From Hyphomicrobiales bacterium (GTDB lineage: Bacteria > Pseudomonadota > Alphaproteobacteria > Rhizobiales > Rhizobiaceae), in contig UCKS01000023.1 of the NCBI GenBank assembly GCA_900473045.1, positions 62,001-126,000 on the forward strand: DNA of 64,000 nucleotides. The letters run 5' to 3'. The position numbers were made by a program, and so were the translations under genes. The notes beneath the pieces are model-generated. The model made no database searches and had not been told where the DNA came from. It was given only the letters and a program-made list of their open reading frames with translations. This document shows positions 45,462 to 54,698 of this stretch, piece after piece. Positions within the stretch are counted from its first letter, which is position 1. Each line of letters opens with the position of its first letter.

Positions 45462-46640
45462 TCAGATACCTGGAAGATTGAAGCCCGAGAGCCGTTCCTC
45501 GAGCTTCAGGATCGTCGGTGCGTCAGCATTGGCGAAGGCGAAACGCAGGTAGCCTTCCTGTCCCTCACCAAAATAATCACCCGGCAGGCAGACGATGCCG
45601 GCGATCTTCGCCAGTTTTTCCGCCACGAATTCCGAGCGGATATCCGGATAGGGATGACGGATATAGGCGAAATAGGCGCCGATCGCCTGCAGCTTCCAGC
45701 CCTTGAGCCTGCTCATCACCTCTCTCAGCGCATCAGCACGGGTGGCGATTTCGGCGCGGTTGCCGGCCCTCCATTCGCCGAGCGCCGGAATGGCCCTTGC
45801 GACGGCCGCCTGGGCCGAGCGCGGCGCGCAGATCTGGAGGTTGTCCATGATCTTTGCGACCTGCTCGACCACGGCCGGTCCCGCCGTGATGGCGCCCAGC
45901 CGGTGGCCGGGAATGCAGAAGGATTTGGAGAAGCTGTAGAGGCAGACGAGACTGTCCTGCCACCCTTCGATGGCCAAAAGATCGTGCGGCGCGCCGCTGC
46001 CTTCGGGCAGAAAATCGCGGTAGGTCTCGTCGAGGATCAGCCAGGTGCCGTTGGCGCGGCAGAGATCGTAGATCCGGCGCAGCAGCGCCGGCGGATAGAC
46101 GGCGCCGGTCGGATTGTTCGGCGTGACCAGCGCCAGGGCGCGGATGCCGGGCTTCAGGGCTGCGGCGATCGCCTCGACATCCGGCAGGAAGCCATCCCCC
46201 GCATCGCAAGGCACCAGTTCGATGCCGATGCCGAGCATGGCCAGCGTTGTCTGCTGGTTGAAATAGAACGGATTGGTCATCAGCACCGTGTCGCCGGCAC
46301 CGGCAATCGCCATGACCGTGCAGATGAAGGCCTGGTTGCAGCCGGAGGTGACGTGGATATTGTCTGCGCCGACCGTGGCGCCGTAGAGGCCGGACACATG
46401 CTCCGCATAGGTGCTGCGCAAAACCTCTTCGCCTTCGATCGCGCCATAGCCGGTGAACGCGGGAGAAGCGGCTGCCTCACCCAGCCATTGCAGCATGTCC
46501 GGGTGGGCAGGATAGCCGGGAACGGCCTGGCTGAGATCGATCAGCGGTCCACGCGACCCATCATAGGCCTTGGCCCAGGCGAGCACGGAAGGCACTGGCG
46601 GCGGCGAGAGCTTGGCGATCAGCGGATTGAAATGCGGCAT
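45462..46640 (-). CDS. PLP-dependent aminotransferase, class I/II
   Basis: A 392-residue aminotransferase of the aspartate aminotransferase fold. 'TPNNPTGAVYP' near 173-183 binds PLP, 'LILDETYRDF' supplies the Asp and Tyr that hold the ring, the Schiff-base lysine is Lys239 in 'SFSKSFCIPGHR', and a C-terminal Arg-rich segment ('LRFAFAN') completes the site. Substrate not deducible. It lies just downstream of the LysR gene on the same strand (33 bases), so the two may form one transcript, opposite the ureohydrolase gene. Confidence 0.88.
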   Translation of the reverse strand: MPHFNPLIAKLSPPPVPSVLAWAKAYDGSRGPLIDLSQAVPGYPAHPDMLQWLGEAAASPAFTGYGAIEGEEVLRSTYAEHVSGLYGATVGADNIHVTSGCNQAFICTVMAIAGAGDTVLMTNPFYFNQQTTLAMLGIGIELVPCDAGDGFLPDVEAIAAALKPGIRALALVTPNNPTGAVYPPALLRRIYDLCRANGTWLILDETYRDFLPEGSGAPHDLLAIEGWQDSLVCLYSFSKSFCIPGHRLGAITAGPAVVEQVAKIMDNLQICAPRSAQAAVARAIPALGEWRAGNRAEIATRADALREVMSRLKGWKLQAIGAYFAYIRHPYPDIRSEFVAEKLAKIAGIVCLPGDYFGEGQEGYLRFAFANADAPTILKLEERLSGFNLPGI

Positions 46641-46673
46641 CGGCTTGTCCTGTGGTTCTAAGGCTTTGGTGTT

Positions 46674-47720
46674 CTAAGATTTGGTTCTGCGTTTCGGCGT
46701 CGGCTCGGGACGCCTGGTTCGCGCGGGAGAGGAGACGGGCTGGAAACTGTCCTTGGCGGGTATCCGTTCTGGCGCGCTGACCTTTTGGGTCCGGGCGCGA
46801 ATGATGGTGCGTGCCGAGGTCTGTAGCTCCGGCATAGGGTCGTTTTCAAGGGCTGAAAACAGCCAGTCGATGAAGACCTTGACGATCGGTGCCGCCCGCA
46901 CCTCATTGCGGCAGGCGACGTAGAAGGCGTCGTTGGCGGGTACGGTGAGATCGAAAGGCGCGATCAGTTCGCCCTTGGCAATCAGGCTGCCGGCCGTGAT
47001 CGTATCGCCGAGCGCCACCCCCTGATTGTGCAGGGCTGCTTCGGTCGAAAGCCGGGCGTCGCTCATGAAATGCTGGCGTCCGCGCTGGATGCCGATACCG
47101 TCGGCGGCGGCAAGCCAGGTGTTCCACTCGCGCCCGTCATCGCCATGCAGGATGACATGGTCGCGCAGGTCGCGCAGCGAACGCAACGGCCGCATGTTGA
47201 GGAGCGTCGGGCTGACGACCGGAAACAGTTCCAGCCGGCTCCACAGCCGCGCCCAGCAATCCGGCCAGTTGCCGTCGCCATAGAGCAGGCAGATATCGAC
47301 ATCGGCGGAAAACAGGTTGGCCGCATCGTTGGAGGCGATCAGCGTCAGCTGCACGTCGGGGAACTGCTCGGTGAACTGATGCAGACGGGGGATCATCCAG
47401 AATGACAAAAGGGCAGGCACGCAGACGATGCGCAATTCGCCGCTGGTGGTCGGCCGGGTCATGGCGGCGGTGGCAGCGGCAATGCCTTCGAAAGCGTGGG
47501 TGACGGCAGGCAGAAGCAGGGCGCCCTGCGAGGTCAGCTTCAAGCGCTTGCCGCCACGCTCGAACAGGGCGGCGTTGAAGGAGAGTTCCAGCGCTCTTAT
47601 CTGATGGCTGATTGCCCCGTGCGTGACGTTGAGCTCGCGGGCCGCAGCCGAAACCGAACCACGCCTCGCGGTCGCCTCGAAGGCGCGCAAGGGGTTCAGC
47701 GGGGGCAGGCGGCTGGACAA
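46674..47720 (-). CDS. LysR-family transcriptional regulator (GcvA-like)
   Basis: A 348-residue LysR regulator. The DNA-binding domain at 1-65 reads 'LNPLRAFEATARRGSVSAAA' and 'THGAISHQIRALE', close to the GcvA group. The effector domain begins near 95 ('GELRIVCVPALLSF'). A 45-residue Pro/Arg/Lys-rich tail after about 300 is longer than usual and probably disordered. It is divergent from the ureohydrolase gene, and a palindrome lies between them, so it likely controls that gene in response to its substrate. Confidence 0.9.
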   Translation of the reverse strand: MSSRLPPLNPLRAFEATARRGSVSAAARELNVTHGAISHQIRALELSFNAALFERGGKRLKLTSQGALLLPAVTHAFEGIAAATAAMTRPTTSGELRIVCVPALLSFWMIPRLHQFTEQFPDVQLTLIASNDAANLFSADVDICLLYGDGNWPDCWARLWSRLELFPVVSPTLLNMRPLRSLRDLRDHVILHGDDGREWNTWLAAADGIGIQRGRQHFMSDARLSTEAALHNQGVALGDTITAGSLIAKGELIAPFDLTVPANDAFYVACRNEVRAAPIVKVFIDWLFSALENDPMPELQTSARTIIRARTQKVSAPERIPAKDSFQPVSSPARTRRPEPTPKRRTKS

Positions 47721-47785
47721 GCAATGCGCTCCACGGCGTCAACAGCAATGTTAGTTTTTCTCACATCAAACGCTATAACAATGTC

Positions 47786-47805
47786 AATTGATTTTCCAAT
47801 CAATT
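47786..47805. promoter_or_regulatory. Palindromic LysR-type binding site candidate
   Basis: AATTGATT, four bases TTCC, AATCAATT: a perfect interrupted palindrome containing a T-N11-A type core, 65 bases from the LysR start and 170 bases upstream of the ureohydrolase start. The surrounding sequence is AT-rich. Confidence 0.5.
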
Positions 47806-47976
47806 TGTTTGCTAATAGGATCAACAAAGGCAAAAGCCTGGGGAACATGCATCCGGACCCATCTCTGGCAAACAGGGACCGTTTTCCGGCTTTCAGCGGT
47901 CAGAGCATCTCATTTCACGCTCGGTAACCGCCCGGAATCGCACGTCTTTCCAGGCCCAATAGAAGGTCAGGCGGAT

Positions 47977-49038
47977 ATGGCGTGGGATGACAGCAAGCTC
48001 AACGAACTGAAGGCGAAGTACGGCGAAGCCCATGGCGGCGAAATGTTCGACCCGACCTTCCGCAAGGTTGCCGACAAGATCTTCTCCAAGAACGGCACGC
48101 GCCTGGCGCCCTATTCCGGCGTTCCGACGTTCCTGATGGCGCCTTATGTGCCCGTCGATGCCAATGAGCCGGATTTCGGCAATCTGCAGGTCGCCATTGT
48201 CGGCGTGCCGATGGATCTCGGCGTCACCAACCGTCCGGGTTCGCGTTTTGGGCCGCGCGCCATGCGCACCATCGAACGTATCGGCCCCTACAATCATGTG
48301 CTCGGCTGCGCCCCTGTGCATGACCTGCGCGTGGCCGATATCGGCGACGTGCCGTTCCAGAGCCGCTACCGGCTGGAACTCAGCCATGACGACATCGAAA
48401 AGCGCATCAACCAGATCGTCGATGCCGGCGTCGTGCCATTGTCGGTTGGTGGCGATCACTCGATCAGCCATCCGATCCTGAAAGCCGTCGGGAAGAAGCG
48501 TCCGGTCGGCATGATCCATATCGACGCTCATTGCGATACCGGTGGTGCCTACGATCTCACCAAGTTCCACCATGGCGGGCCGTTCCGCAACGCCGTGCTC
48601 GATGGCGTGCTCGATCCGACCCGCACCATCCAGATCGGCATTCGCGGCTCCTCTGAATATCTCTGGGAGTTCTCCTACGAGTCCGGCATGACCGTCATTC
48701 ATGCCGAGGAAGTCACCGGCATGGGCATTCCGGCGATCATCGAGAAGGCCAAGAAGATCGTCGGCGATGGCCCGACCTATCTGTCCTTCGATATCGACAG
48801 CGTCGATCCGAGCTTTGCGCCGGGCACGGGCACGCCGGAAATCGGCGGTCTCACCACCCGCGAAGTGCTGGAGTTGATCCGCGGCCTGAAGGGGCTGAAC
48901 CTGGTCGGCGGCGACGTCGTCGAAGTCGCGCCGCAGTATGATTCAACCACCAACACCGCGCATGTCGGCTCGCAAGTCCTGTTCGAAATCCTCAGCCTCA
49001 TGGTGTTCAGCCCGTTCGTCAACGGCACAAGGGACTAG
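47977..49038 (+). CDS. Agmatinase-family ureohydrolase
   Basis: A 353-residue arginase/agmatinase-fold enzyme. ATG 47977 chosen; a long upstream extension of the frame lies in the control region. Metal ligands are visible: His161 in 'GGDHS', Asp183, His185 and Asp187 in 'HIDAHCD', and the Asp pair in 'SFDIDSVDPSFAPGTG'. It hydrolyses a guanidino group to urea plus amine. The N-terminal extension of about 65 residues makes it longer than classic agmatinase (about 305) or guanidinobutyrase (about 318), and similar extensions occur in guanidine hydrolases, so agmatine is only one candidate. Flanked by a LysR regulator and amino-acid/polyamine transporters. Confidence 0.85.
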   Translation: MAWDDSKLNELKAKYGEAHGGEMFDPTFRKVADKIFSKNGTRLAPYSGVPTFLMAPYVPVDANEPDFGNLQVAIVGVPMDLGVTNRPGSRFGPRAMRTIERIGPYNHVLGCAPVHDLRVADIGDVPFQSRYRLELSHDDIEKRINQIVDAGVVPLSVGGDHSISHPILKAVGKKRPVGMIHIDAHCDTGGAYDLTKFHHGGPFRNAVLDGVLDPTRTIQIGIRGSSEYLWEFSYESGMTVIHAEEVTGMGIPAIIEKAKKIVGDGPTYLSFDIDSVDPSFAPGTGTPEIGGLTTREVLELIRGLKGLNLVGGDVVEVAPQYDSTTNTAHVGSQVLFEILSLMVFSPFVNGTRD

Positions 49039-49049
49039 GGGCGGTTTTT

Positions 49050-49177
49050 CCCTTCTCCCCGGCGGGGAGAAGGTGGCCCAAAGGGCCGGATGAGCGGGCC
49101 GCTGGCGCGATAATCGATGCGCGGCCCCCTCATCGCCTCGCATGAGCTCGGCACTTCTCCCCGCAGGGGAGAAGAGG
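49050..49177. repeat. RIME-like mosaic repeat, family A (copy 3)
   Basis: Nearly the same as 18610-18743: two CTTCTCCCC/GGGGAGAAG palindromes joined by a segment with GGCCGGATGAG and CCCCTCATCGCCTCGCAT. Lies between the ureohydrolase gene and the amino-acid binding-protein gene. Confidence 0.8.
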
Positions 49178-49273
49178 TCGCCTACCAATATCTCTCCCGT
49201 CCCGGTTACGGGTTGGGAAAAACTACCTACTGCGCCGTGCCTATCGCAAACAAAAATCACAAAGGGGAATACA

Positions 49274-50080
49274 ATGGCCAAACTCTCAAGCTTTAAATCC
49301 GGTTTCACCGCCGCGCTGATGCTCAGCGGTGCCGTTCTCGGTTTCGCATCGGCCGCCAATGCCGATGCCATCGACGACATCACCAAGGCTGGGGTGCTGA
49401 ACGTCGGCGTCTTTGCCGATTTCCCGCCTTTCTCGTCTGCCAGCGCCGACATGAGCCTCAAGGGTTATGACATCGATGTGGCGCAGTACATTGCCGACGC
49501 CCTCAAGGTTAAGCTGGTTCCGGTGCCGGTCACCGGCCAGAACCGTATCCCGTATCTCACCGAGAAGCGCGTCGATATGCTGGTCAGCGTCGGCTTCAGC
49601 AAGGAACGCGCCGAAGTCATCGATTTCGCCGCCGCCTATGCGCCGTACTATATTGCCGTGATCGGTCCGGCTGCCATGCAAGTCAAAGGCAAGGACGATC
49701 TTGCCGGCAAGAGCATCGCCGTTAATCGCGGCACGCTGGAAGATACCTCGCTGACGGAAGCAGCCCCCAAGGATGCCGATATCAAACGTTTCGACAACTA
49801 TAACTCGGTGATCCAGGCCTTCATCTCCGGCCAGACCGAACTGATGGTCGTCGGCAACGATGTCGGCGCCCAGGTTCTGGCGCGTCAGGAAGCCTTGAAG
49901 CCGGAACAGAAATTCCAGCTCCTGACCTCGCCGTCGCATCTGGCGCTGAACAAGGGCGAAGACCGGCTGAAGGCGGCAATCAACGATGCTGTCGCCAAGA
50001 TGCTGGCCGATGGCAAGCTGAATGCAAGCTCGGAGGCATGGCTGAAAGTCCCGCTCAATCCTGAAAACCTGAAGGATTGA
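49274..50080 (+). CDS. Polar amino-acid ABC transporter periplasmic binding protein
   Basis: A 268-residue family 3 solute-binding protein with a signal peptide of about 30 residues (ending ANA). ATG 49274 follows AAAGGGGA. 'VLNVGVFADFPPFSSAS', 'LKGYDIDVAQYIAD' and 'RVDMLVSVGFSKERAEVIDF' (given in part) are hallmarks; 'NRGTLEDTSL' precedes the second lobe. It binds an amino acid or related amine and hands it to the two permeases that follow directly. Confidence 0.9.
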   Translation: MAKLSSFKSGFTAALMLSGAVLGFASAANADAIDDITKAGVLNVGVFADFPPFSSASADMSLKGYDIDVAQYIADALKVKLVPVPVTGQNRIPYLTEKRVDMLVSVGFSKERAEVIDFAAAYAPYYIAVIGPAAMQVKGKDDLAGKSIAVNRGTLEDTSLTEAAPKDADIKRFDNYNSVIQAFISGQTELMVVGNDVGAQVLARQEALKPEQKFQLLTSPSHLALNKGEDRLKAAINDAVAKMLADGKLNASSEAWLKVPLNPENLKD

Positions 50081-50084
50081 TCCT

Positions 50085-50753
50085 TTGGGCTATGTGCTCG
50101 ATTTCGGCTGGCTGGGCGATGCGGTCTCGCTGATCGCCAGCGGCGCAGCCATGACGCTCTTTCTGATCGCGGTGTCGGCTGTTGCCGGCATCGTGCTCAG
50201 CGTTTTGGGCGCCGCCGGGCGACGCAGCCGCCATGCGTGGCTGCGCCGTGCCATCGCCGGCTATGTCGAGATCATCCGCAACACGCCCTTTCTGGTGCAG
50301 TTGTTCTTCATCTATTTCGGATTGCCCAGCCTCGGCATCCGTCTCGACCCGGTCGTCGCCGCCATCCTGGCAATGACCCTGAACATGACCGCCTATACGA
50401 CGGAGATCGTCGGTGCCGGTCTCGATGCGGTGCCGAAAGGCCAGAAGGAAGCAGCCCTTGCGCTTGGGTTGAGATCTCGCCAGGTCTTCATCAAGATCGT
50501 GCTGCCGCAGGCCTTGAAGGTGATCTTCCCGGCGCTGACCAGCCAGATCGTCATCATGATGCTGGAATCGGCCGTCGTCTCGCAGATCGCCGTGCGTGAA
50601 CTGACCTATGAGGCCGATCTTCTGCAGGCCCGGACATTCCGCGCCTTCGAGACCTATTTCATCGTGACGCTGGTCTATCTCGCCTTGAGTATCGGCCTGC
50701 GCCGCCTGCTTGTCGCCAGCGGCAACCGCTTCCTCTCCGGAGGCGTCTCGTGA
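50085..50753 (+). CDS. Polar amino-acid ABC transporter permease (HisM/HisQ type)
   Basis: A 222-residue inner-membrane protein starting with TTG, with AAGGA eight bases upstream. Five helices are expected; 'GYVEIIRNTPFLVQLFFIYF' (in part 'IIRNTPFLVQ') is the HEAT-type signature and 'GLDAVPKGQKEAALALGL' (in part 'VPKGQKEAALALG') the EAA loop. Overlaps the next permease gene by GTGA. Confidence 0.9.
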   Translation: MGYVLDFGWLGDAVSLIASGAAMTLFLIAVSAVAGIVLSVLGAAGRRSRHAWLRRAIAGYVEIIRNTPFLVQLFFIYFGLPSLGIRLDPVVAAILAMTLNMTAYTTEIVGAGLDAVPKGQKEAALALGLRSRQVFIKIVLPQALKVIFPALTSQIVIMMLESAVVSQIAVRELTYEADLLQARTFRAFETYFIVTLVYLALSIGLRRLLVASGNRFLSGGVS

Positions 50754-51397
50754 TCGAATTCACCCTTTGGGACATCATCCGCAATCTGCTGTTGGCTGCG
50801 CGCTGGACCATTCTGCTGTCTGCCGTCGCTTTTGCCGGCGGCACCATTGTCGGCCTGCTCATCCTGTTCATGCGCATTTCCAAACGGCGCTGGGTGCAGC
50901 GGTTTGCCGAATATTATATCGGCCTGTTTCAAGGTACGCCGCTTCTGATGCAGCTGTTTCTGTTGTTCTTCGGCCTGCCGCTGCTTGGCCTGCGCATCGA
51001 ACCCTGGACGGCTGCCGTGCTGGGCCTGACGCTCTGCGCCAGCGCGTTTCTGGCGGAAATCTGGCGTGGCGGCGTGCAGGCCGTACCGGTTGGACAATGG
51101 GATGCCGGCAGCAGTCTGGGGCTTCACTATCTCAAGCAGTTGCGGCTGATCATCCTGCCACAGGCCTTTGCCATGACGCGGGCACCGACGGTCGGTTTTC
51201 TGGTGCAGCTGATCAAAAGCACAGCCTTGACATCGATCATCGGATTTGAGGAACTGGTACGGACCTCGAATGCGATCAACAATGCAACCTTCGAACCGTT
51301 CAAGGTCTATGGCTTTGTTGCGCTGATTTATTTCGCATTGTGTTTTCCGCTGACGCGATACGCAAAAATGCTGGAGCTTCGGGCTCTAAAACACTGA
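50750..51397 (+). CDS. Polar amino-acid ABC transporter permease (second subunit)
   Basis: A 215-residue inner-membrane protein starting with GTG that overlaps the previous stop. 'GLFQGTPLLMQLFLLFFGLP' (in part 'FQGTPLLMQ') and the EAA loop 'AVPVGQWDAGSSLGL' define the family. No ATPase gene follows; the next genes encode a polyamine-type importer. This importer must borrow an ATPase from elsewhere. Confidence 0.9.
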   Translation: MIEFTLWDIIRNLLLAARWTILLSAVAFAGGTIVGLLILFMRISKRRWVQRFAEYYIGLFQGTPLLMQLFLLFFGLPLLGLRIEPWTAAVLGLTLCASAFLAEIWRGGVQAVPVGQWDAGSSLGLHYLKQLRLIILPQAFAMTRAPTVGFLVQLIKSTALTSIIGFEELVRTSNAINNATFEPFKVYGFVALIYFALCFPLTRYAKMLELRALKH

Positions 51398-51489
51398 TCA
51401 AACCGGGATCCGGGGCTTGCCAGCCGGGCCAAAAATTGGGAACAGACCGGAAGCTAAAAAAGCGGCCGGCATAAAACAGGAGAACCACG

Positions 51490-52578
51490 ATGACAGATTT
51501 TCTCAAACAGACGATCGGCCGCCGCGCCGTGCTCGGCGCTGGCCTTGCCGGTGTATCGATGCTGGCCATGCCGTCGATCCTGCGCGCGCAGGAAAAGTCG
51601 CTGAAGGTCGGCGTCTATGGCGGCTACTTCAAGGATTCGTTCGACAAGAACATCTTTCCTGACTTCACCAAGGCGACCGGTATCGCGATTGAAGCGATTG
51701 CCGAGCCGACCGGCGAAGCATGGCTGGTTCAACTCGACCAGGCAGCCAAGGCAGGCCAGGCTCCCGCCGACGTCTCGATGATGTCGCAGGTGGCGATGCT
51801 GAAGGGGCAGGCGACCGATCTCTGGGCGCCGCTCGACATGGCCAAGATCCCGAACGGTTCCAACCTCATCGACCGTTTCGTCAACAAGTATCCGGACGGC
51901 CGCGTTGCCGGTATCGGTGCCGTCTCCTGGTACATCACGCTGGTGACCAATACCGACGTCTACAAGGAAGCCCCAACCTCCTGGCAGGCGTTCTGGGATC
52001 CGGCAAATGCCGACAAGCTCGGTCTGCTGGCGCTGGTCTCCAACTCCTTCCTGCTGGAAGTGACGGCAAAGACCTTCTTCGGCGGCACCAATGCTCTGGA
52101 TACCGAAGAGGGCGTCCAGAAGGCGTTCGACAAGCTGGCCGAAGTCAAGCCGAACGTGCGCCTGTGGTATCGCGACGAAGCCCAGTTCGAACAATCGCTG
52201 AAGTCGGGCGAAATTCCGATGGGCCAGTACTATCACGATGTCACCGGCCTTGCCGCTGCCGACGGCAACCCCGTCCGCTCGACCTTCCCCAAAGAAGGCG
52301 GCATTCAGGACTCGGGTTGCTGGGCGCTGTCGCGCGCATCGACCAAGGTCGATGAGGCCCATCAGTTCATCAACTACATGAGCCAGCCGTCGATCCAGGC
52401 GATCCTGTCGCGCAAGGTCGGCACCTCGCCGACGGTCAAGCGCGAGCTGACCGACCTGACGGATGCGGAATTCGCGGCCGTTTCGTCCGACATCGAGCCG
52501 ATCATTCCGCGCTACGATCTCTACCAGACGAAGTCGGATTGGCTGAACCAGAAATGGACCGAACTGATCGTCGGTTGA
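51490..52578 (+). CDS. Polyamine-type ABC transporter binding protein with Tat signal
   Basis: A 362-residue family 1 solute-binding protein (PotD/PotF-like). The twin-arginine pair Arg11-Arg12 in 'IGRRAVLGAG' and a hydrophobic stretch ending near 'LRAQ' indicate Tat export. 'LKVGVYGGYFKDSFDKNIFP' (in part) and 'WYITLVTNTDVY' are family-like, and 'GSWQA'-type and 'ANADKLGLL' segments recall putrescine/spermidine binders. Ninety bases after the amino-acid permease, and followed by a mosaic repeat before its ATPase gene. Confidence 0.88.
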   Translation: MTDFLKQTIGRRAVLGAGLAGVSMLAMPSILRAQEKSLKVGVYGGYFKDSFDKNIFPDFTKATGIAIEAIAEPTGEAWLVQLDQAAKAGQAPADVSMMSQVAMLKGQATDLWAPLDMAKIPNGSNLIDRFVNKYPDGRVAGIGAVSWYITLVTNTDVYKEAPTSWQAFWDPANADKLGLLALVSNSFLLEVTAKTFFGGTNALDTEEGVQKAFDKLAEVKPNVRLWYRDEAQFEQSLKSGEIPMGQYYHDVTGLAAADGNPVRSTFPKEGGIQDSGCWALSRASTKVDEAHQFINYMSQPSIQAILSRKVGTSPTVKRELTDLTDAEFAAVSSDIEPIIPRYDLYQTKSDWLNQKWTELIVG

Positions 52579-52598
52579 TTTGGCCTCGGAGGGTAGAT

Positions 52599-52745
52599 TA
52601 CCCCCTCTGTCGGCGACGCCGACATCTCCCCCTCAAGGGGGGAGATCAGCCGCAGACTCTGTGCGTCCCTTGTTTCGGTAGTATAAGGGAAAAGAATAAT
52701 CTCCCCCCTTGAGGGGGAGATGTCCCAAAGGGGCAGAGGGGGGTG
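52599..52745. repeat. Long inverted mosaic repeat, family B (copy 2), inside the transporter operon
   Basis: The TACCCCCTCTGTCGGCGACG start, ACATCTCCCCCTC module, and their complements near 52710-52744 repeat the parts of 26474-26634. It lies between the binding protein and ATPase genes of one importer, as the family C repeat does at 29319. Confidence 0.8.
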
Positions 52746-52809
52746 AAGGCGGCATATGCTGTTTTGAATGCTTGCCGTGATGCCCCGAAAGTTTTTCAAA
52801 AGGAACAAC

Positions 52810-53847
52810 ATGTCAGGCCTGGCCCTCAACAATGTCACGAAGGAATTCGGGACTTTCACCGCGGTCAACAATGTCGAGCTGACGGTGCCGCATGGTACGT
52901 TCGTCTGCATGCTCGGACCATCCGGGTGCGGCAAGACCACGCTCTTGCGGATGATCGCCGGCCTCGACCTGCCGACCGGCGGCACGATCCAGCTTGACGG
53001 CGAAGACATCACCCATGTTCCGACCCACAAGCGCAATCTCGGCATGGTGTTCCAGTCGCTGGCGCTGTTCCCGCATCTGACTGTCGGCGAGAATATCGCC
53101 TATCCGTTGCGCATTCGCGGCGCGCCGAAGGAAGACCAGAAGAAGCGTGTCGACGAACTTCTATCGATGATCCATCTCGGCGGTTACTCTGACCGGCCAG
53201 TCTCGAAACTGTCCGGCGGCCAGCGCCAGCGTGTGGCGATTGCCCGGGCATTGGCGATCTCGCCAAAACTGTTCCTGCTCGACGAGCCGCTGTCGGCGCT
53301 CGACGCCAAGCTGCGCGAGGCGATGCAGGTTGAGCTGCGCCAATTGCAGCAGCAGCTCGGTATCACCACCATCGTCGTCACCCATGACCAGCGCGAGGCG
53401 ATGACCATGGCCGATACGGTCGTGGTGATGAAGGGCGGCGAAATCCGCCAGGCGGCGTCGCCGATCGAAATCTACCGCCGTCCGGCCGATACGTTCGTTG
53501 CCGACTTCATCGGTTCGACCAATCTGCTCGAGGCCGAAGCCGACAGCACCGGTGGCGTTGCGGTGCTTGGCCAGCCGGTTTCCGGCGTTTCTCTCGGGGC
53601 GGGCGTCCGCAAGGCGACGCTGTCGATCCGGCCGGAAGACGTGCACCTGACGGCACCCGGTAACGGTGCGCTGTCCGGCACCGTCACCTTCGTGCGCGAT
53701 CTCGGCGGCACGATCGAAACCTTCGTCGATATTGCCGGCCGCCAGATCGTTGCGGTTTCGACGCCGCGTGCCCGGCCTGACGTGACCGTCGGCCAGCCGG
53801 TTGGCTTAGTGCTGTTGCCCGACGTTTGCGTGGTGCTGGCCAAATGA
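52810..53847 (+). CDS. Polyamine-type ABC transporter ATP-binding protein (PotA-like)
   Basis: A 345-residue ATPase. ATG 52810 follows AAAAGGAA; an earlier ATG at 52768 overlaps the repeat end. Walker A 'GPSGCGKTT', Q-loop 'VFQSLALFPH', signature 'LSGGQRQRVAIARA', Walker B 'LFLLDEPLSALD', H-loop 'VTHDQ' and a C-terminal TOBE domain ('LSIRPEDVHL'). It drives the two permeases that follow and might also serve the amino-acid importer upstream, though those ATPases usually belong to another subfamily. Confidence 0.93.
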   Translation: MSGLALNNVTKEFGTFTAVNNVELTVPHGTFVCMLGPSGCGKTTLLRMIAGLDLPTGGTIQLDGEDITHVPTHKRNLGMVFQSLALFPHLTVGENIAYPLRIRGAPKEDQKKRVDELLSMIHLGGYSDRPVSKLSGGQRQRVAIARALAISPKLFLLDEPLSALDAKLREAMQVELRQLQQQLGITTIVVTHDQREAMTMADTVVVMKGGEIRQAASPIEIYRRPADTFVADFIGSTNLLEAEADSTGGVAVLGQPVSGVSLGAGVRKATLSIRPEDVHLTAPGNGALSGTVTFVRDLGGTIETFVDIAGRQIVAVSTPRARPDVTVGQPVGLVLLPDVCVVLAK

Positions 53848-54698
53848 GACGCGAAGCCCCGCAAAAACTGAGCGATTACGGCCCGCTGTTCTTCCCGGCG
53901 ATGATGCTGATCGTCTTCTTCGTCGTGCCGTTCGCGACGATGATTGCCGTCTCGTTCTTCCAGCGCCAGCAGGGCGGCTTTTATGTGCCTGCCTTCGAAT
54001 TCGCCAACTATGAGCGCTTTCTCAGCCTGTTCTTCGCCAACGTGCTCGGCTTCTCGCTGATGCTGGCGGTGACCGTGGCGATCTGCTGCATCGTGCTCGC
54101 CGTTCCCTTCACCTATCTGCTGACGCGCATGAAGCGAAAGGTGCAGATCGTCTGGCTGGTGGCGCTGCTGTCGGTGCTGTCGCTATCGGAAGTCATTATC
54201 GGTTTTGCCTGGTCGACGCTGTTTTCGCGTACCGCCGGGATTACCAATCTGCTGGTGATGGCGGGGATCATGAGCGAGGCAAAGGCGCTGCTGCCGAGTT
54301 TTGGCGCGGTGCTGACCGGCATGGTCTATCAGGCCTTTCCCTATACGGTTCTGGTGCTGTATCCGGCACTGGTACGACTTGACCCGACGCTGACGGAAGC
54401 GGCGCGAACGCTCGGCGCGTCGCCGATCAAGGCGTTCTTCACGGTCGTCATTCCGGCCCTTCGCAACACCATTACCGCAACGCTAATCATGGTGTTCATC
54501 TTCGCGCTCGGCTCCTATCTGCTGCCGCAGCTTCTCGGCCGGCCGCAGCATTGGACGTTGTCGGTGCTGATCACCGACCAGGCGATCTACCAGTCGAACA
54601 TGCCGTTTGCAGCCGCGATGGCAGTGTTCCTCGTACTGGTAACCCTCGGCCTCGTGGCGCTGACCGTCCTTGCCGGACGCAAGGGAGAAGCGGCATGA
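53844..54698 (+). CDS. Polyamine-type ABC transporter permease (PotB-like)
   Basis: A 284-residue inner-membrane protein with six helices. The EAA loop is 'TEAARTLGASPIKAFFTVVIP' (in part 'EAARTLGASP'). ATG overlaps the ATPase stop, and its own stop overlaps the next permease, so the genes are tightly coupled. Confidence 0.9.
   Translation: MRREAPQKLSDYGPLFFPAMMLIVFFVVPFATMIAVSFFQRQQGGFYVPAFEFANYERFLSLFFANVLGFSLMLAVTVAICCIVLAVPFTYLLTRMKRKVQIVWLVALLSVLSLSEVIIGFAWSTLFSRTAGITNLLVMAGIMSEAKALLPSFGAVLTGMVYQAFPYTVLVLYPALVRLDPTLTEAARTLGASPIKAFFTVVIPALRNTITATLIMVFIFALGSYLLPQLLGRPQHWTLSVLITDQAIYQSNMPFAAAMAVFLVLVTLGLVALTVLAGRKGEAA

Noticed and set aside
47721-47976. Guanidine riboswitch upstream of the ureohydrolase gene
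   Set aside because: I looked for ykkC-like conserved loops because a guanidine hydrolase was considered, but saw only an AT-rich LysR-type palindrome. A covariance-model search would be decisive.
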